From assembly GCF_028748065.1 (NCBI RefSeq), contig NZ_CP118166.1:263501-327500 (forward strand): a stretch of 64,000 nucleotides of DNA, read 5' to 3'. Shown here piece by piece: positions 1 through 8,419 of this stretch. Both the position numbers and the translations under genes were made by a program. The notes beneath the pieces are model-generated. The model worked only from the letters and a program-made list of their open reading frames with translations, had not been told where the DNA came from and ran no database searches. Each line of letters opens with the position of its first letter. The first letter of the stretch is position 1. The DNA comes from Hyphococcus flavus. GTDB taxonomy: Bacteria > Pseudomonadota > Alphaproteobacteria > Caulobacterales > Parvularculaceae.

Positions 1-555
1 AGTCATAGGATGCATGCCAGCCATATCAGCGAGATGTTCCAAGCTAGGGGGGGCTTTTATAGAAGCAGATATGGCTTCGATAATCGAAGAACACCAGCAT
101 GTTTCTGACTTACAGTCTTCTTTGAAAAGATGAATTGAGAGTTTTTCAATGTTATCCAAGTCAACCTCACTCAAGCTATTGAGCGACCGACTCATCAGTG
201 CTGAGATCAAATAATAGGAATATGAGTCCTCGATCCTTCTGGGCGCACTATTCGTATTCACTTTTCCTGATGGAAACAGGTCAATAGAGAGTATCTGCGC
301 ACCCTGATCACTCGCAACGCATGCATGTTCTACCGTTGCGGGTATGTAGGCAGCATAGCTCGCGGAAATTTCGATATTTCCATGTTCGGATTGCGCATGA
401 AACATCCCCTTCAATGAAACATAAAGCCGAGGATACTTAACCGCACGACAGGCCCATGGCTGGCCGTTGTGCAAGAGGTGATGTCCAATTTCTGGCGATT
501 TAAAATCCAGAATCGGAACTTTTGGGGTTATAATCGTCTGAACACACTCACTCAT
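1..555 (-). CDS. AraC-family transcriptional regulator, C-terminus missing at window edge
   Basis: Open for 185 codons from an ATG at 555 to the window edge, with no stop. The N-terminal part has a cupin-like ligand-binding pattern (YAAYIPATVEHAC, then QILSIDLFP), as in AraC regulators with a beta-barrel sensor. The last visible residues (LEHLADMAGMHPMT) match the start of the first AraC helix-turn-helix, so the rest of the DNA-binding domain lies outside the window. It is divergent from the exported hydrolase at 729, which it might regulate, though no operator was identified between them. The family is well supported; the ligand is unknown. Confidence 0.8.
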   Translation of the reverse strand, partial: MSECVQTIITPKVPILDFKSPEIGHHLLHNGQPWACRAVKYPRLYVSLKGMFHAQSEHGNIEISASYAAYIPATVEHACVASDQGAQILSIDLFPSGKVNTNSAPRRIEDSYSYYLISALMSRSLNSLSEVDLDNIEKLSIHLFKEDCKSETCWCSSIIEAISASIKAPPSLEHLADMAGMHPMT

Positions 556-728
556 CTCATTAAATTATCATGATTTTTTTGAAAGAGTAACTCTCCCAGC
601 AAACCAGAAAGCTCGCCTAGCGGCCTGTTTGCGATCACAAAATCGTGTGAGAGCGCTTGCCCCATTCAAGATCGGCAAGCCAGACCCCGTTACCTTCGAG
701 CGATTGAATCTCAGGATGGAGTATCGTT

Positions 729-2357
729 ATGAAGATGCGTGGCTTGACAGTCGTTACGGCGGCGGTTTTTGCTTTTTGCTCGTTATGTTCAGCGTTCGCG
801 GCCGAAACCAGCGAAGAACTGATGCGCGAGGTGGTGGCGGCCTATGGCGGCGCAGATGCGCTAAATGCAATCCAGCAGCTTGAACTTGATTCAGCTGGTT
901 ACTCGATCGCTCGTTACCAGAGTAGAACAACGCACGAACCTTATGACCGTCTGCCCATCCGGTCATTCGGCGCAATCGACTATGAAAACGATAGAGGCGT
1001 CTGGGAAAACATCAGCACCTGGCCGGGCGAGCTGAATATGGGCACAAGATCGATCGTCAATGGCGACGAAAGTGCGACGCTAAATACGATCCTGAGAACG
1101 TACAATGACGGGGCTATGATGTCCCTCGACTACATAAAACGGTCAACAGCATTTTGGCTTACGCCGTTGCTTGTCAGAGAAATGATGGAAAACGCTGACG
1201 AGGTCACCCTCGGTGAGCAAAAAGAGTTTCGCAACATCGCATATGATACGCTGCGATACCGTGATCGGTATACGGTTTATGTCAATCCCAAGACGCGGCT
1301 TATTAATGTCATATCTTCAACAGAAGGCGGCATGTGGGACCATACGATTGATGAAGACCAAAGGGTTGAAGTCATTCGTTTTTATGACGCCTATGTGAAG
1401 ACGCATGGCGTATGGTTCCCTACCCGTTACAACCAGTTTGTCGACGGCGTCGCAACGCAGGATCGCGGCATTTATTCACTTAAGATAAACCAGCCGATTG
1501 ATCGTTACTTGCAAGTGCCGGACGGATTTGAAACCGCTGACACCAGCGGCTATGGCGGTGAAGGATGGGACATCGCCGTACGTGAAGCTGGCGATGGCCT
1601 TTACGTTACTGGCAACGGTGAAATTCATGTTCTATTCGTTGAATTTGATGACTATTTCATAGCTTTGGAAGCAGGCAATTTTCCTTCGCACGCGGTCAAT
1701 ACGCTTGAAGCAATGAAGCCGTACATGAACGGCAAGCCTCTTAAGTATATCGTACCGACGCACCATCATGATGATCACGCCTGGGCCGTGCATGGTTACA
1801 CCCGTCTTGGCGCGAAAATACTGACGACGCCGGATAAGGAAGGTTTTCTGCGCAAACTGCTGAACCGTACCTACGGAGAGCATGGTCCAGTCGAAGACGC
1901 CGAGTTTGAATTTATTGAAGGTAACCGCCTGCATATCAGCGATAGCACCAACACGTTTGATGTGTTCGTGTGGCCAGACTCTCCTCATTCGGAGAACATG
2001 ATCATCGGTTATCATCCCGGATCGGAATCGATTTTCACAGGTGATTTTTATCTCGGCTGGGGCGTTCCAGAAGGTAGTGGAGTACGGCAAGGGGCGAATT
2101 ACTCAACCCGGGAGCTGGACCGGTGGATCAAGGAACGCCAGCGAGCGCGTGAAATGGACGGCGTTGAAAATTACATCGCCGTTCACGGGCGTCCCTACAC
2201 GCGTGCGGAAATGGAGGAGATGTTGTCGATTGAACGGACAATCTTTTCATTGCCCAACAATGAGGCATGGCCCACAGCGACATGGCCTGACCGGTACGGC
2301 CTTCATGATGATACGGCGCAAAACCCGCGCCGCAGCAAGATGTACATGGGTAATTAA
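729..2357 (+). CDS. Exported metallo-beta-lactamase-fold hydrolase
   Basis: A 542-residue protein with an N-terminal signal peptide (MKMRG, a hydrophobic stretch, then AFAAE) pointing to the periplasm. The C-terminal half is a metallo-beta-lactamase fold. The metal-binding THHHDDH motif lies near residue 345, a further His in SPHSENM near 420, the bridging Asp in FTGDFY near 438, and a late His in VHGRPY near 485. The first 280 residues look like a separate beta-rich domain that I do not recognise. A purine-rich site (GGATGGAG) lies about 8 bases before the ATG. It is monocistronic and followed by a strong terminator. The substrate cannot be told from sequence; lactonase, esterase or sulfatase-like activities are all possible. 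Confidence 0.8.
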   Translation: MKMRGLTVVTAAVFAFCSLCSAFAAETSEELMREVVAAYGGADALNAIQQLELDSAGYSIARYQSRTTHEPYDRLPIRSFGAIDYENDRGVWENISTWPGELNMGTRSIVNGDESATLNTILRTYNDGAMMSLDYIKRSTAFWLTPLLVREMMENADEVTLGEQKEFRNIAYDTLRYRDRYTVYVNPKTRLINVISSTEGGMWDHTIDEDQRVEVIRFYDAYVKTHGVWFPTRYNQFVDGVATQDRGIYSLKINQPIDRYLQVPDGFETADTSGYGGEGWDIAVREAGDGLYVTGNGEIHVLFVEFDDYFIALEAGNFPSHAVNTLEAMKPYMNGKPLKYIVPTHHHDDHAWAVHGYTRLGAKILTTPDKEGFLRKLLNRTYGEHGPVEDAEFEFIEGNRLHISDSTNTFDVFVWPDSPHSENMIIGYHPGSESIFTGDFYLGWGVPEGSGVRQGANYSTRELDRWIKERQRAREMDGVENYIAVHGRPYTRAEMEEMLSIERTIFSLPNNEAWPTATWPDRYGLHDDTAQNPRRSKMYMGN

Positions 2358-2394
2358 TCGCCAGTCGCATTTTTTGCGGACTTCAGGAATGAGC

Positions 2395-2424
2395 AAAAGC
2401 GCCCCGTTTTCGGGGCGCTTTTTT
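2395..2424 (+). terminator. Rho-independent terminator after the MBL-fold gene
   Basis: Perfect 12-bp stem (AAAAGCGCCCCG against CGGGGCGCTTTT) with a TTTT loop and a T-run, 38 bases after the stop codon at 2357. The A-rich left flank would let it act in both directions. Confidence 0.9.
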
Positions 2425-2551
2425 GCGTGGCCGGCAAATAATACCAAGCTGCTAGACTGGCTCAAATTTAGATTGCTGCAAAATCTTGCGCTGAGATCGC
2501 CGCGCATATAACCGGGCGAATTCTGTAGGGTGCTCATTTTATTGAATAAAA

Positions 2552-2596
2552 TGGCGCGAGTGACGGGACTCGAACCCGCGACCTCCGGCGTGACAG
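2552..2596 (-). repeat. tRNA-Asp 3' half, ICE attachment site
   Basis: Read on the minus strand, this 45-base stretch runs from the anticodon loop CTGTCAC (anticodon GTC) through the 3' anticodon stem, variable loop, the T-arm around GGGTTCGAGTCCC, the acceptor 3' strand CACTCGC with discriminator G, and encoded CCA. The 5' half is absent: sequence beyond 2596 has no D-arm or matching acceptor strand. P4-type integrases commonly recombine in tRNA anticodon loops and leave such a 3' copy at one end of the element. With the integrase immediately to the right, this is best read as the outer attachment site, with the intact tRNA expected at the other end. Confidence 0.8.
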
Positions 2597-2792
2597 TTTC
2601 AGGATACCATCTTTTCCGAAATATTCCCCAGCTTTCTCTAGTGTGATTAAGCCATATTTTTCAGTGGTTTATTGGACTTTCGGCGTCAAAAAAGTTAAAC
2701 TGGATTTTCTGATTTTGGATCGAATTTGACGCCGTTTGGTACCCCCTAGGTACCCCGCCGACCTCCGGCGTGATGGAAATAGGGACTCGAAA

Positions 2793-4085
2793 ATGCCCCG
2801 CCGAAACATAGAACGACTTACAAAACGAAGCGTTGATCAGTTGAAGCCAATCGCCGGCCGTGACTACTCAGTATGGGATGCAGATCTGACCGGTTTCGGT
2901 GTTCGGGTCAAACCATCTGGCGTGAAGTCATTCCAGATCAAATACCGGACTGCGAACGGAGAGCAGCGCAAAACAACCTTGGGGAAATACGGCGCTCTGA
3001 CAGTCGAGAAAGCCCGAAAACTGGCTCTCGTCGAACTCGGCAAGGTCGCCGCTGGCGCCGACCCTGTGGGCGAGGCGCGTGAATACAGAAACGGAATGAC
3101 GATCACTGAACTTTGCGACCGATACTTTACGGAGGCGGAAGCTGAGCGAATTCTTCATCGAAACCGCCCGAAAAAGCCCTCTACGTTGGCGGTTGATAAG
3201 GGGCGAATCGAAAGGCACATCAAACCCCTGCTCGGTAAAAAGCGAATCGCCGACCTGAAACGGATGGATATCGAACGCTTTATGTACGACGTTCGCGACG
3301 GAAAAACCGCCGTCGATGTCAAGACCGGGCCGAGACGGCGCTCGATTGTCCGCGGCGGCGCGCAGGTAGGCGCCAAGTCCGTTCATCTGCTCTCTGCGAT
3401 GTACAAATTCGCCATGCGGTCAGGATGGGTCGAAGACAATCCTTGCCTGAATATCGACAAACCAGCGGAGGGCAAACGCACGCGATTCCTATCAGAGGCT
3501 GAGTATAAGGCGATCGGCCTCGCGCTGGTTCGGGCCAGAGAGCTGGAACTCAGCCCTACCCTAATGAACGCCGCCGTCGCCCTCATGCTCACCGGCTGCA
3601 GAAGAGGAGAAATATTGAATCTGAAATGGGTCGAGATTGACCCTCAAAGTCGCTGCATTCGGCTTCAGGATTCAAAGACCGGACCGCAGCTTCGTCCTTG
3701 CGGAAAAGCGGCGTTCGATCATTTATCATCGCTTCCGCATGAAATGGATGCCAATTTCGTGTTCCCGTCTGAATTGTGCGACGGGCCCATCAAAGAAATC
3801 AGAAAATTTCTGGCCTGGCTTATGAAGGAGTCAGGGGTCAGTGGGGTGACGCCTCACGTTTTCAGACATAGTTATGCCACGGTGGCCTTTGAATTGGGAT
3901 ATAGCGAGCTAATCATTGCCGGCCTGCTCGGACACAAACTGTCGAGTGTAACAAGCCGATATGCCCATCGTGTCGACTATGTGCTTGCGGACGCTGCGGA
4001 TCGCGTCAGTGAAACAATTCTTCAAAGGCTAAATTCATCTGAAACCTTAGTCTCGGAAGATTCAGCTTCTCGCGAAGCAGCATAA
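2793..4085 (+). CDS. int: P4-type tyrosine integrase
   Basis: Site-specific recombinase of 430 residues that would integrate and excise the element at tRNA-Asp. The N-terminal arm-binding domain of P4 integrases covers about residues 1-100 (GFGVRVKPSG, then KTTLGKYGALTVEKAR), followed by a SAM-like core-binding domain. The catalytic domain shows Arg in TGCRRGEIL near 269, the HVFRHS box near 355, LLGHKLSSVTSRYAH, and the nucleophile Tyr near 389. The ATG at 2793 was chosen over an upstream TTG at 2736 because MPRRNIERLTKRSVDQL is the usual family start. It lies 200 bases from the tRNA-Asp fragment, as expected for an ICE integrase. Confidence 0.93.
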   Translation: MPRRNIERLTKRSVDQLKPIAGRDYSVWDADLTGFGVRVKPSGVKSFQIKYRTANGEQRKTTLGKYGALTVEKARKLALVELGKVAAGADPVGEAREYRNGMTITELCDRYFTEAEAERILHRNRPKKPSTLAVDKGRIERHIKPLLGKKRIADLKRMDIERFMYDVRDGKTAVDVKTGPRRRSIVRGGAQVGAKSVHLLSAMYKFAMRSGWVEDNPCLNIDKPAEGKRTRFLSEAEYKAIGLALVRARELELSPTLMNAAVALMLTGCRRGEILNLKWVEIDPQSRCIRLQDSKTGPQLRPCGKAAFDHLSSLPHEMDANFVFPSELCDGPIKEIRKFLAWLMKESGVSGVTPHVFRHSYATVAFELGYSELIIAGLLGHKLSSVTSRYAHRVDYVLADAADRVSETILQRLNSSETLVSEDSASREAA

Positions 4086-4288
4086 ACAGGCGACCATCTT
4101 CTGGCTGCCGGGGCGCTCCGTCGTCAAATGCAGCTTCTACTCAATTTTCCACCGCCAAATGAGCTACCATAACATACGTCAATCCCTTTGCGCGGATCAT
4201 CACAACTGAAATTTCGTCTCACCTCAGATGGAATCCTTGAATTGGATGTCGATTCAGGCGTCAATCATTAATCACAAGGACAACAAGA

Positions 4289-4618
4289 ATGCCGACCATC
4301 GCCGCCTATATTGCTGCAGCCATCGCCGAGATCGCAGGATGCTTCGCATTCTGGGCGTGGCTTCGGCTCGACAAGTCTATCTGGTGGCTTTTGCCGGGGA
4401 TCGCGTCGCTAATCTTGTTCGCGATATTGCTAACTTTGGTCGATAGCATTGCTGCTGGCCGAACATACGCTGCCTACGGCGGGGTTTATATTGCCAGCTC
4501 TCTTGCATGGTTGTGGTTCATTGAAGGTTTGAAACCGGACCGTTGGGATATTATCGGAGCCAGCTTCTGCCTCATTGGGGCCGTGATAATTATAGCCGCG
4601 CCACGGACCGCAGCTTAG
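4289..4618 (+). CDS. ynfA: YnfA/UPF0060 family small membrane protein
   Basis: 109 residues with four predicted membrane helices. The sequence follows the UPF0060 pattern closely: [14 protein letters not shown], then [22 protein letters not shown], then [17 protein letters not shown]. coli YnfA belongs to this family and is related to small multidrug-resistance proteins; its physiological substrate is unclear. It lies between the integrase and the minus-strand conjugation block and has its own upstream region of about 200 bases with no other gene. It is probably cargo near the ICE edge. Confidence 0.88.
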   Translation: MPTIAAYIAAAIAEIAGCFAFWAWLRLDKSIWWLLPGIASLILFAILLTLVDSIAAGRTYAAYGGVYIASSLAWLWFIEGLKPDRWDIIGASFCLIGAVIIIAAPRTAA

Positions 4619-4633
4619 TATCGGATGTATAAC

Positions 4634-4870
4634 CTAGCGCGCCGAGAATTCACTGGTAGATTGGACCAAGCGTCCCGAAAGGTAAGCATCAAGATCGACG
4701 CGCCTATAACGCACTAGACGGCCTACCTTGATGAACGGGGGCCCTTCGCCATAAACCCGCCATTTATTCAAAGTGGCGGCTTTCAGACCAAGATACTTCG
4801 CGGCTTCTTCGTTGTTGAGCCGATCCTTTTTCGTCAAATCGGATTGATGGTTTCTTGCTGCAAGCGACAT
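4634..4870 (-). CDS. Excisionase/AlpA-like helix-turn-helix protein
   Basis: 78 residues with a MerR-like winged helix of the excisionase (HTH_17) type: LNNEEAAKYLGLKAATLNKWRVYGEGPPFIKVGRLVRYRRVDLDAYLSG, with a typical ending in which a basic wing precedes a D-L-D-A-Y-L helix. Such proteins act as recombination directionality factors or transcription regulators in integrative elements. It is the last gene of the leftward transfer block, 45 bases after DUF736. A second protein of the same type lies at 41281. Whether this one controls excision is inferred from its position near the integrase. Confidence 0.75.
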   Translation of the reverse strand: MSLAARNHQSDLTKKDRLNNEEAAKYLGLKAATLNKWRVYGEGPPFIKVGRLVRYRRVDLDAYLSGRLVQSTSEFSAR

Positions 4871-4915
4871 TTCACACTCCTACTCTCAACAGAACGAAGT
4901 TTGCTGATTTAGCGC

Positions 4916-5233
4916 TTACGCGTTGCGCGCCCTGCTCCAAACCAGAGCGCCGGTCTCGTCGTCCGCATTCTCAAAAAAAGCCGCGCGGACGGGAGCCGCA
5001 AAACTCGGGTCATCGAGTTCAACGCTGAGGAACGATTTCTTGTCCTCGCCTGAGCTGTTCGAACGCCAGGCGGCGCCAAGCTCCGCGCCGCCGGCGATAA
5101 TTCGAAAATCCGGCGCTTTGTCATTGCCGTTCTTGTCGTTGGCGACGATTTTCGCTTTCACGTTGATTGTCATGGTTCGGATCGTTCCGACGTATCCATC
5201 CGGGCTTTTCGAAAATGTGCCGATTACGCTCAT
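4916..5233 (-). CDS. DUF736 family protein
   Basis: 105 residues matching the DUF736 layout: a short N-terminal strand (MSVIGTFSKSPDGYVGTIRTM), a central PDFRIIAGGAELGAAWRS motif and a C-terminal SVELDDPSFAAPVRAAFF. These small proteins occur almost only on conjugative plasmids and ICEs, near parB or the relaxase; no biochemical function is established. The start overlaps the DUF2274 stop by ATGA, tying it to the trb operon. A paralogue lies at 41749. Confidence 0.85.
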   Translation of the reverse strand: MSVIGTFSKSPDGYVGTIRTMTINVKAKIVANDKNGNDKAPDFRIIAGGAELGAAWRSNSSGEDKKSFLSVELDDPSFAAPVRAAFFENADDETGALVWSRARNA

Positions 5234-5475
5234 TTTGAAGTCTCCTTTGTTTTCACGGGTTGATGAAGGGTTTTGCGCGCGCGCCGAAAGGACCGGTCGC
5301 TTTCCAGGAAGTTTTCAATCATTAACGCTGCGACTTCCGGGATCGACGCCTTCGCGCCATAGGCGCGCTCATGAAGCGCCGCATAATCGACAAGCGCTTC
5401 GTAAACGGAGGGCGAGAGCGAAATGCTAAGTTTGACCGGGGCGCGTTCCGGAATCGGGCCGAGTTTTAGGGTCAT
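5230..5475 (-). CDS. DUF2274 family protein of the trb operon
   Basis: 81 residues starting MTLKLGPIPERAPVKLSISLSPSVYEALVDYAALHERAYG, the recognisable DUF2274 pattern. Genes of this type regularly follow trbI. The ribbon-helix-helix-like beginning (KLSISLSPSVYEALVDYA) suggests DNA binding, which is an inference. It is coupled at both ends by ATGA overlaps with trbI and DUF736. Confidence 0.82.
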   Translation of the reverse strand: MTLKLGPIPERAPVKLSISLSPSVYEALVDYAALHERAYGAKASIPEVAALMIENFLESDRSFRRARKTLHQPVKTKETSK

Positions 5476-6740
5476 CGGATCGCTCCTTCCGCTTCATACG
5501 GGCGAAGAACGAGATCTTTGTGAACGATGATGCGGAACGGCCATCCTGGCCTGATCCTAATTGTCGGCTGAATGTCGAGATTCCGCTGGACAATTCTTTG
5601 GCCGGCTTGATTTGCGGATGACTGTGCGGACTCTCGCAGCGCCTCTACCAGATCGCTTTCAGAGTCGCCGAAAGACAATTCCGTTCCGACGCCGAGCAAC
5701 GTTGAAAGGACGATGCCTTTCAGCAAGCGGAATGTATGAAAGTCCACCTTATCGGCGAGACCGGCGTAACCGGATACGTCGCTCGCTGGCATGTTTTCGA
5801 TGACGATCGATGCGCCGTCCGGATAGATAATACGCGACCAGACTAAAAGGGCGCGGGACTGCCCAAACGCGATCACGCTGTCGTATCGGCCAATTATTTT
5901 CGCGCCCTGAGGGATCAGCACATACTGGCCGCTCACCGTGTCGTAAACATTTTGCGTGACCTGCGCGACGACCGTTCCCGGCAGGTCGGAATTGACGCCC
6001 GTGATCAGGCTTGCCGGGATAATTGAGCCGGCCATAACTTCGAATGGCGTTTCCGGGTCTTCGAGACGATGGCTGTTGTCAGTCGCGGAATCGAGGCCCC
6101 CCTCCAGAAACTGAAGTTTCCGGAATTGTCGGCTTGGATCGTTTTCCCGTTCGCTGCCGAACGGCGCCGGCGTCGCTGCGGCGCCTTGAAAGGCTGATGC
6201 AATATCAAAAGGCGACACGCGTTCAGAAGCGCTTCCTTTGGTGATCGCCTGGACTGCGGGCATCGACAATTGAAAGAACACCCCCGCCTCGCGCGCATCG
6301 GCGGCCATTTGCGCTTCCCGGAGCGCCGCCTCCCTCGCCGCATCGGCCTCGGGTGAATTCCGAAACGGCGCGACGGGCGGCGGCGCCGAGAGGTCTATTT
6401 CCGACTGGCCCGAGTTTTGCGCCGCCTGCTGTGCGCGAAGAAGCGCTGCGCCAAGATCGCCTGGCAACGGGTCGCCAAGCGGCGGGCGAATATCGGCATA
6501 ACTGGACGGCAAGGCCTCCAGACCTTCGGCGGTCGGCTTGGTATCCACATTGTATAATTCTTGTGGACGCGCATCGCTTGCCGCGCGCGGCGGCCTTAAC
6601 GCAATGCTTGTCGCGGCAAAGATGACAAGCGCCGCCCCGCCAGCCGCCAGCATCAGCGCGTTCTTGTTAAGTCGCGTGACGGGTCGCGGCCGGGGCCGCA
6701 GTTCGAGCGTCGATGGGTCTACTTTGTCACGTTCGGTCAC
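5472..6740 (-). CDS. trbI: TrbI/VirB10-like conjugal transfer protein
   Basis: 422 residues, close to the usual size. A short cytoplasmic N-terminus is followed by one membrane helix near residues 29-48 (LMLAAGGAALVIFAATSIAL), a proline/alanine-rich periplasmic linker, and the conserved TrbI/VirB10 C-terminal domain from about 225 (AGSIIPASLITGVNSDLPG, then IPQGAKIIGRYDS and RPGWPFRIIVHKDLVL). This protein spans the periplasm and transmits ATP-driven changes to the outer membrane ring. It starts with GTG, overlapping the trbG stop as GTGA. Confidence 0.93.
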   Translation of the reverse strand: MTERDKVDPSTLELRPRPRPVTRLNKNALMLAAGGAALVIFAATSIALRPPRAASDARPQELYNVDTKPTAEGLEALPSSYADIRPPLGDPLPGDLGAALLRAQQAAQNSGQSEIDLSAPPPVAPFRNSPEADAAREAALREAQMAADAREAGVFFQLSMPAVQAITKGSASERVSPFDIASAFQGAAATPAPFGSERENDPSRQFRKLQFLEGGLDSATDNSHRLEDPETPFEVMAGSIIPASLITGVNSDLPGTVVAQVTQNVYDTVSGQYVLIPQGAKIIGRYDSVIAFGQSRALLVWSRIIYPDGASIVIENMPASDVSGYAGLADKVDFHTFRLLKGIVLSTLLGVGTELSFGDSESDLVEALRESAQSSANQAGQRIVQRNLDIQPTIRIRPGWPFRIIVHKDLVLRPYEAEGAIR

Positions 6741-7738
6741 GACCGCCTCTTCACGTCGGTACGTACAATACGGACGACATCCTGTTTCTTCCCGCCGAGA
6801 CGCAATTCAGCGGCTGCAAAGAGACGATCGACGACATAGTAGTTGCCGCGCATCCGGTAGTTGACGAGTTCTGGATCGCCTTTGCGTCCGAGCACGAATA
6901 GCGGCGGCGCTTCGCCTTGCGATATGTTTTCAGGAAACTGGATGAACACCTGACGCCCGTCATCGAAGACGCGGACGGGACGCCATTGCGGTTTGTCGCC
7001 CTCGATTTCATAGCGAAACTGCAAATCGCCGGGCGATACGCCCGCAGCGACGATCATTTCGTCGCGCTTGCGCAACTGTTCGTTCTCGTAACGGCGGCGT
7101 TTGAACTGGTCTTGCGGATAGGTCCAGGAAATCGCGGCCATATAGGTTTCGCGAAACGAGCGCATTTCGAGGTGATAGGCGCGACGGTCCGTTGTGATGA
7201 CAAGATTGGTTTTTAGATCCGGCGCAATCGGCTTCACGAGAATATGCACGCGCTCGCCGCCATTATTTCCATAGGGCCCGCCGCTGGTCGTATCGCCGAC
7301 AATCCAGCGAACCGTGTCGCCAGCGGAAACCGAATTGAGAATTTCGCCCGGCTCCAACGCGATATCCGTCACCTGCTCCGGCGCCGCATAAAGTCGATAA
7401 AGGGCGCCGTCCATGAAGGGATAGACCTGTACGGCATTGAGAAACCGGTCGAGGTCGGGCTCCACCTTGGCGCGGTCGTTTGCAGCGTCGATCCGTTCGA
7501 AAGGGGCGAGCGATGGCGGCGGCGCGGGTTCTTCTTTCGGTTTCAATTGTCCAGGTAACGGATAAGGCCTTGCGGTCTCGACGATCTCGCGCAATGGCTC
7601 GTCATCGCCAAAGGCGATCTCTCGCGCGGGCTTCATTGGCGCTGGATCAAGCGGCGCCTCAAACTTCGCCGTTTCGCACCCGGCTAATCCGGCGACGCTC
7701 GCTGCTAATAATAAACGCCTCATACCAAGCCTCCTCAT
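6737..7738 (-). CDS. trbG: TrbG/VirB9-like conjugal transfer protein
   Basis: 333 residues. The ATG at 7738 overlaps the trbF stop (ATGA), so it is preferred over an in-frame start six codons upstream. The N-terminus is a lipoprotein-like signal (MRRLGMRRLLLAASVAGLAGC). The mature part has the VirB9/TrbG pattern: VSAGDTVRWIVGDTTSG, then HILVKPIAPDLKTNLVITTDRRAYHLEM, a linker, and VFDDGRQVFIQFPENI near the end. VirB9 proteins form the outer-membrane-complex ring with VirB7 and VirB10; no separate VirB7 is seen and the lipid anchor here may substitute for it. Confidence 0.92.
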   Translation of the reverse strand: MRRLGMRRLLLAASVAGLAGCETAKFEAPLDPAPMKPAREIAFGDDEPLREIVETARPYPLPGQLKPKEEPAPPPSLAPFERIDAANDRAKVEPDLDRFLNAVQVYPFMDGALYRLYAAPEQVTDIALEPGEILNSVSAGDTVRWIVGDTTSGGPYGNNGGERVHILVKPIAPDLKTNLVITTDRRAYHLEMRSFRETYMAAISWTYPQDQFKRRRYENEQLRKRDEMIVAAGVSPGDLQFRYEIEGDKPQWRPVRVFDDGRQVFIQFPENISQGEAPPLFVLGRKGDPELVNYRMRGNYYVVDRLFAAAELRLGGKKQDVVRIVRTDVKRRS

Positions 7739-8418
7739 GAGAGGTCCTTCGACCAATTGATTCCGTGAACGTAAATTCCGAGCGGGTTTTTATGGATCGC
7801 TTCCGCTGTACGCGGCGGCGACAGGACGATCGTGATATGGGCGGTAAACCGCTCCTGTCTCTCAAACTGGCCGTTGGTGTAAGTTTTTTCGATCCAGCGC
7901 ACTTCGAAGCTGTCATCGCTGGCGCGCACCACGCTGGTCACTTCCACATTGACGCTGCGTCGGCCGATTTCAGCGAAAGGATCGTTCTCTCGTGCGTAAT
8001 CATTTAATGCGACGGCGCCGCGATCCGTGGCGAAATCATAAGCCTTCAGCCAGTTTTCACGAACCACGACGGGGTCAATCGAAATGGAGCGGACATTACG
8101 AATAAAATTCGCGATGTGGTGGGCGATCTGCGCGTCTTTCGGTTTGTAAGTTTCGACCGCTGGGCCGACGGCGCGGACTGTGCCCGCCGCGTCAACCTCG
8201 ACGACATAAGGCGTCACGATCGATTGCGTCGATCGCCACAAGAGCCCGCCTACTGCTGACAACGCAATGATGAGCGATCCGAAAGCCGCCAATCTCCAGT
8301 TCGCTGCCTGTGCGCGCGAGGACCCGATCCGCTCATCCCAGATCGCTTGCGCGCGTTGATAGGGAGTCTCCGGCGCCGGGGTTTCGCCGTATTTTACGGA
8401 AGAGCGCTTGAACATCAT
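7735..8418 (-). CDS. trbF: TrbF/VirB8-like conjugal transfer protein
   Basis: 227 residues from tandem ATG codons at 8418/8415, directly after the trbL stop. One membrane helix lies near residues 40-60 (LAAFGSLIIALSAVGGLLW), followed by a periplasmic VirB8-like NTF2-fold domain (VTPYVVEVDAAGTVRAVGPA, then FIRNVRSISIDPVVVRENWLKAYDF and FTAHITIVLSPP). VirB8 proteins nucleate assembly of the type IV secretion channel in the inner membrane. The stop overlaps the trbG start. Confidence 0.93.
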   Translation of the reverse strand: MMFKRSSVKYGETPAPETPYQRAQAIWDERIGSSRAQAANWRLAAFGSLIIALSAVGGLLWRSTQSIVTPYVVEVDAAGTVRAVGPAVETYKPKDAQIAHHIANFIRNVRSISIDPVVVRENWLKAYDFATDRGAVALNDYARENDPFAEIGRRSVNVEVTSVVRASDDSFEVRWIEKTYTNGQFERQERFTAHITIVLSPPRTAEAIHKNPLGIYVHGINWSKDLS

Positions 8419-8419
8419 C

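Larger units (their letters stand above)
2358..2792. other. Intergenic attachment region between MBL-fold gene and integrase
   Basis: No credible gene. It contains the terminator, the tRNA-Asp 3' half at 2552-2596, and short repeats of that tRNA: CGACCTCCGGCGTGA recurs at 2759-2773 and GGGACTCGAA at 2782-2791, in permuted order just before the integrase start. The palindrome-like GGTACCCCCTAGGTACCCC at 2739-2757 may be an integrase arm or promoter element. Functions other than the att half are inferred. Confidence 0.6.
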
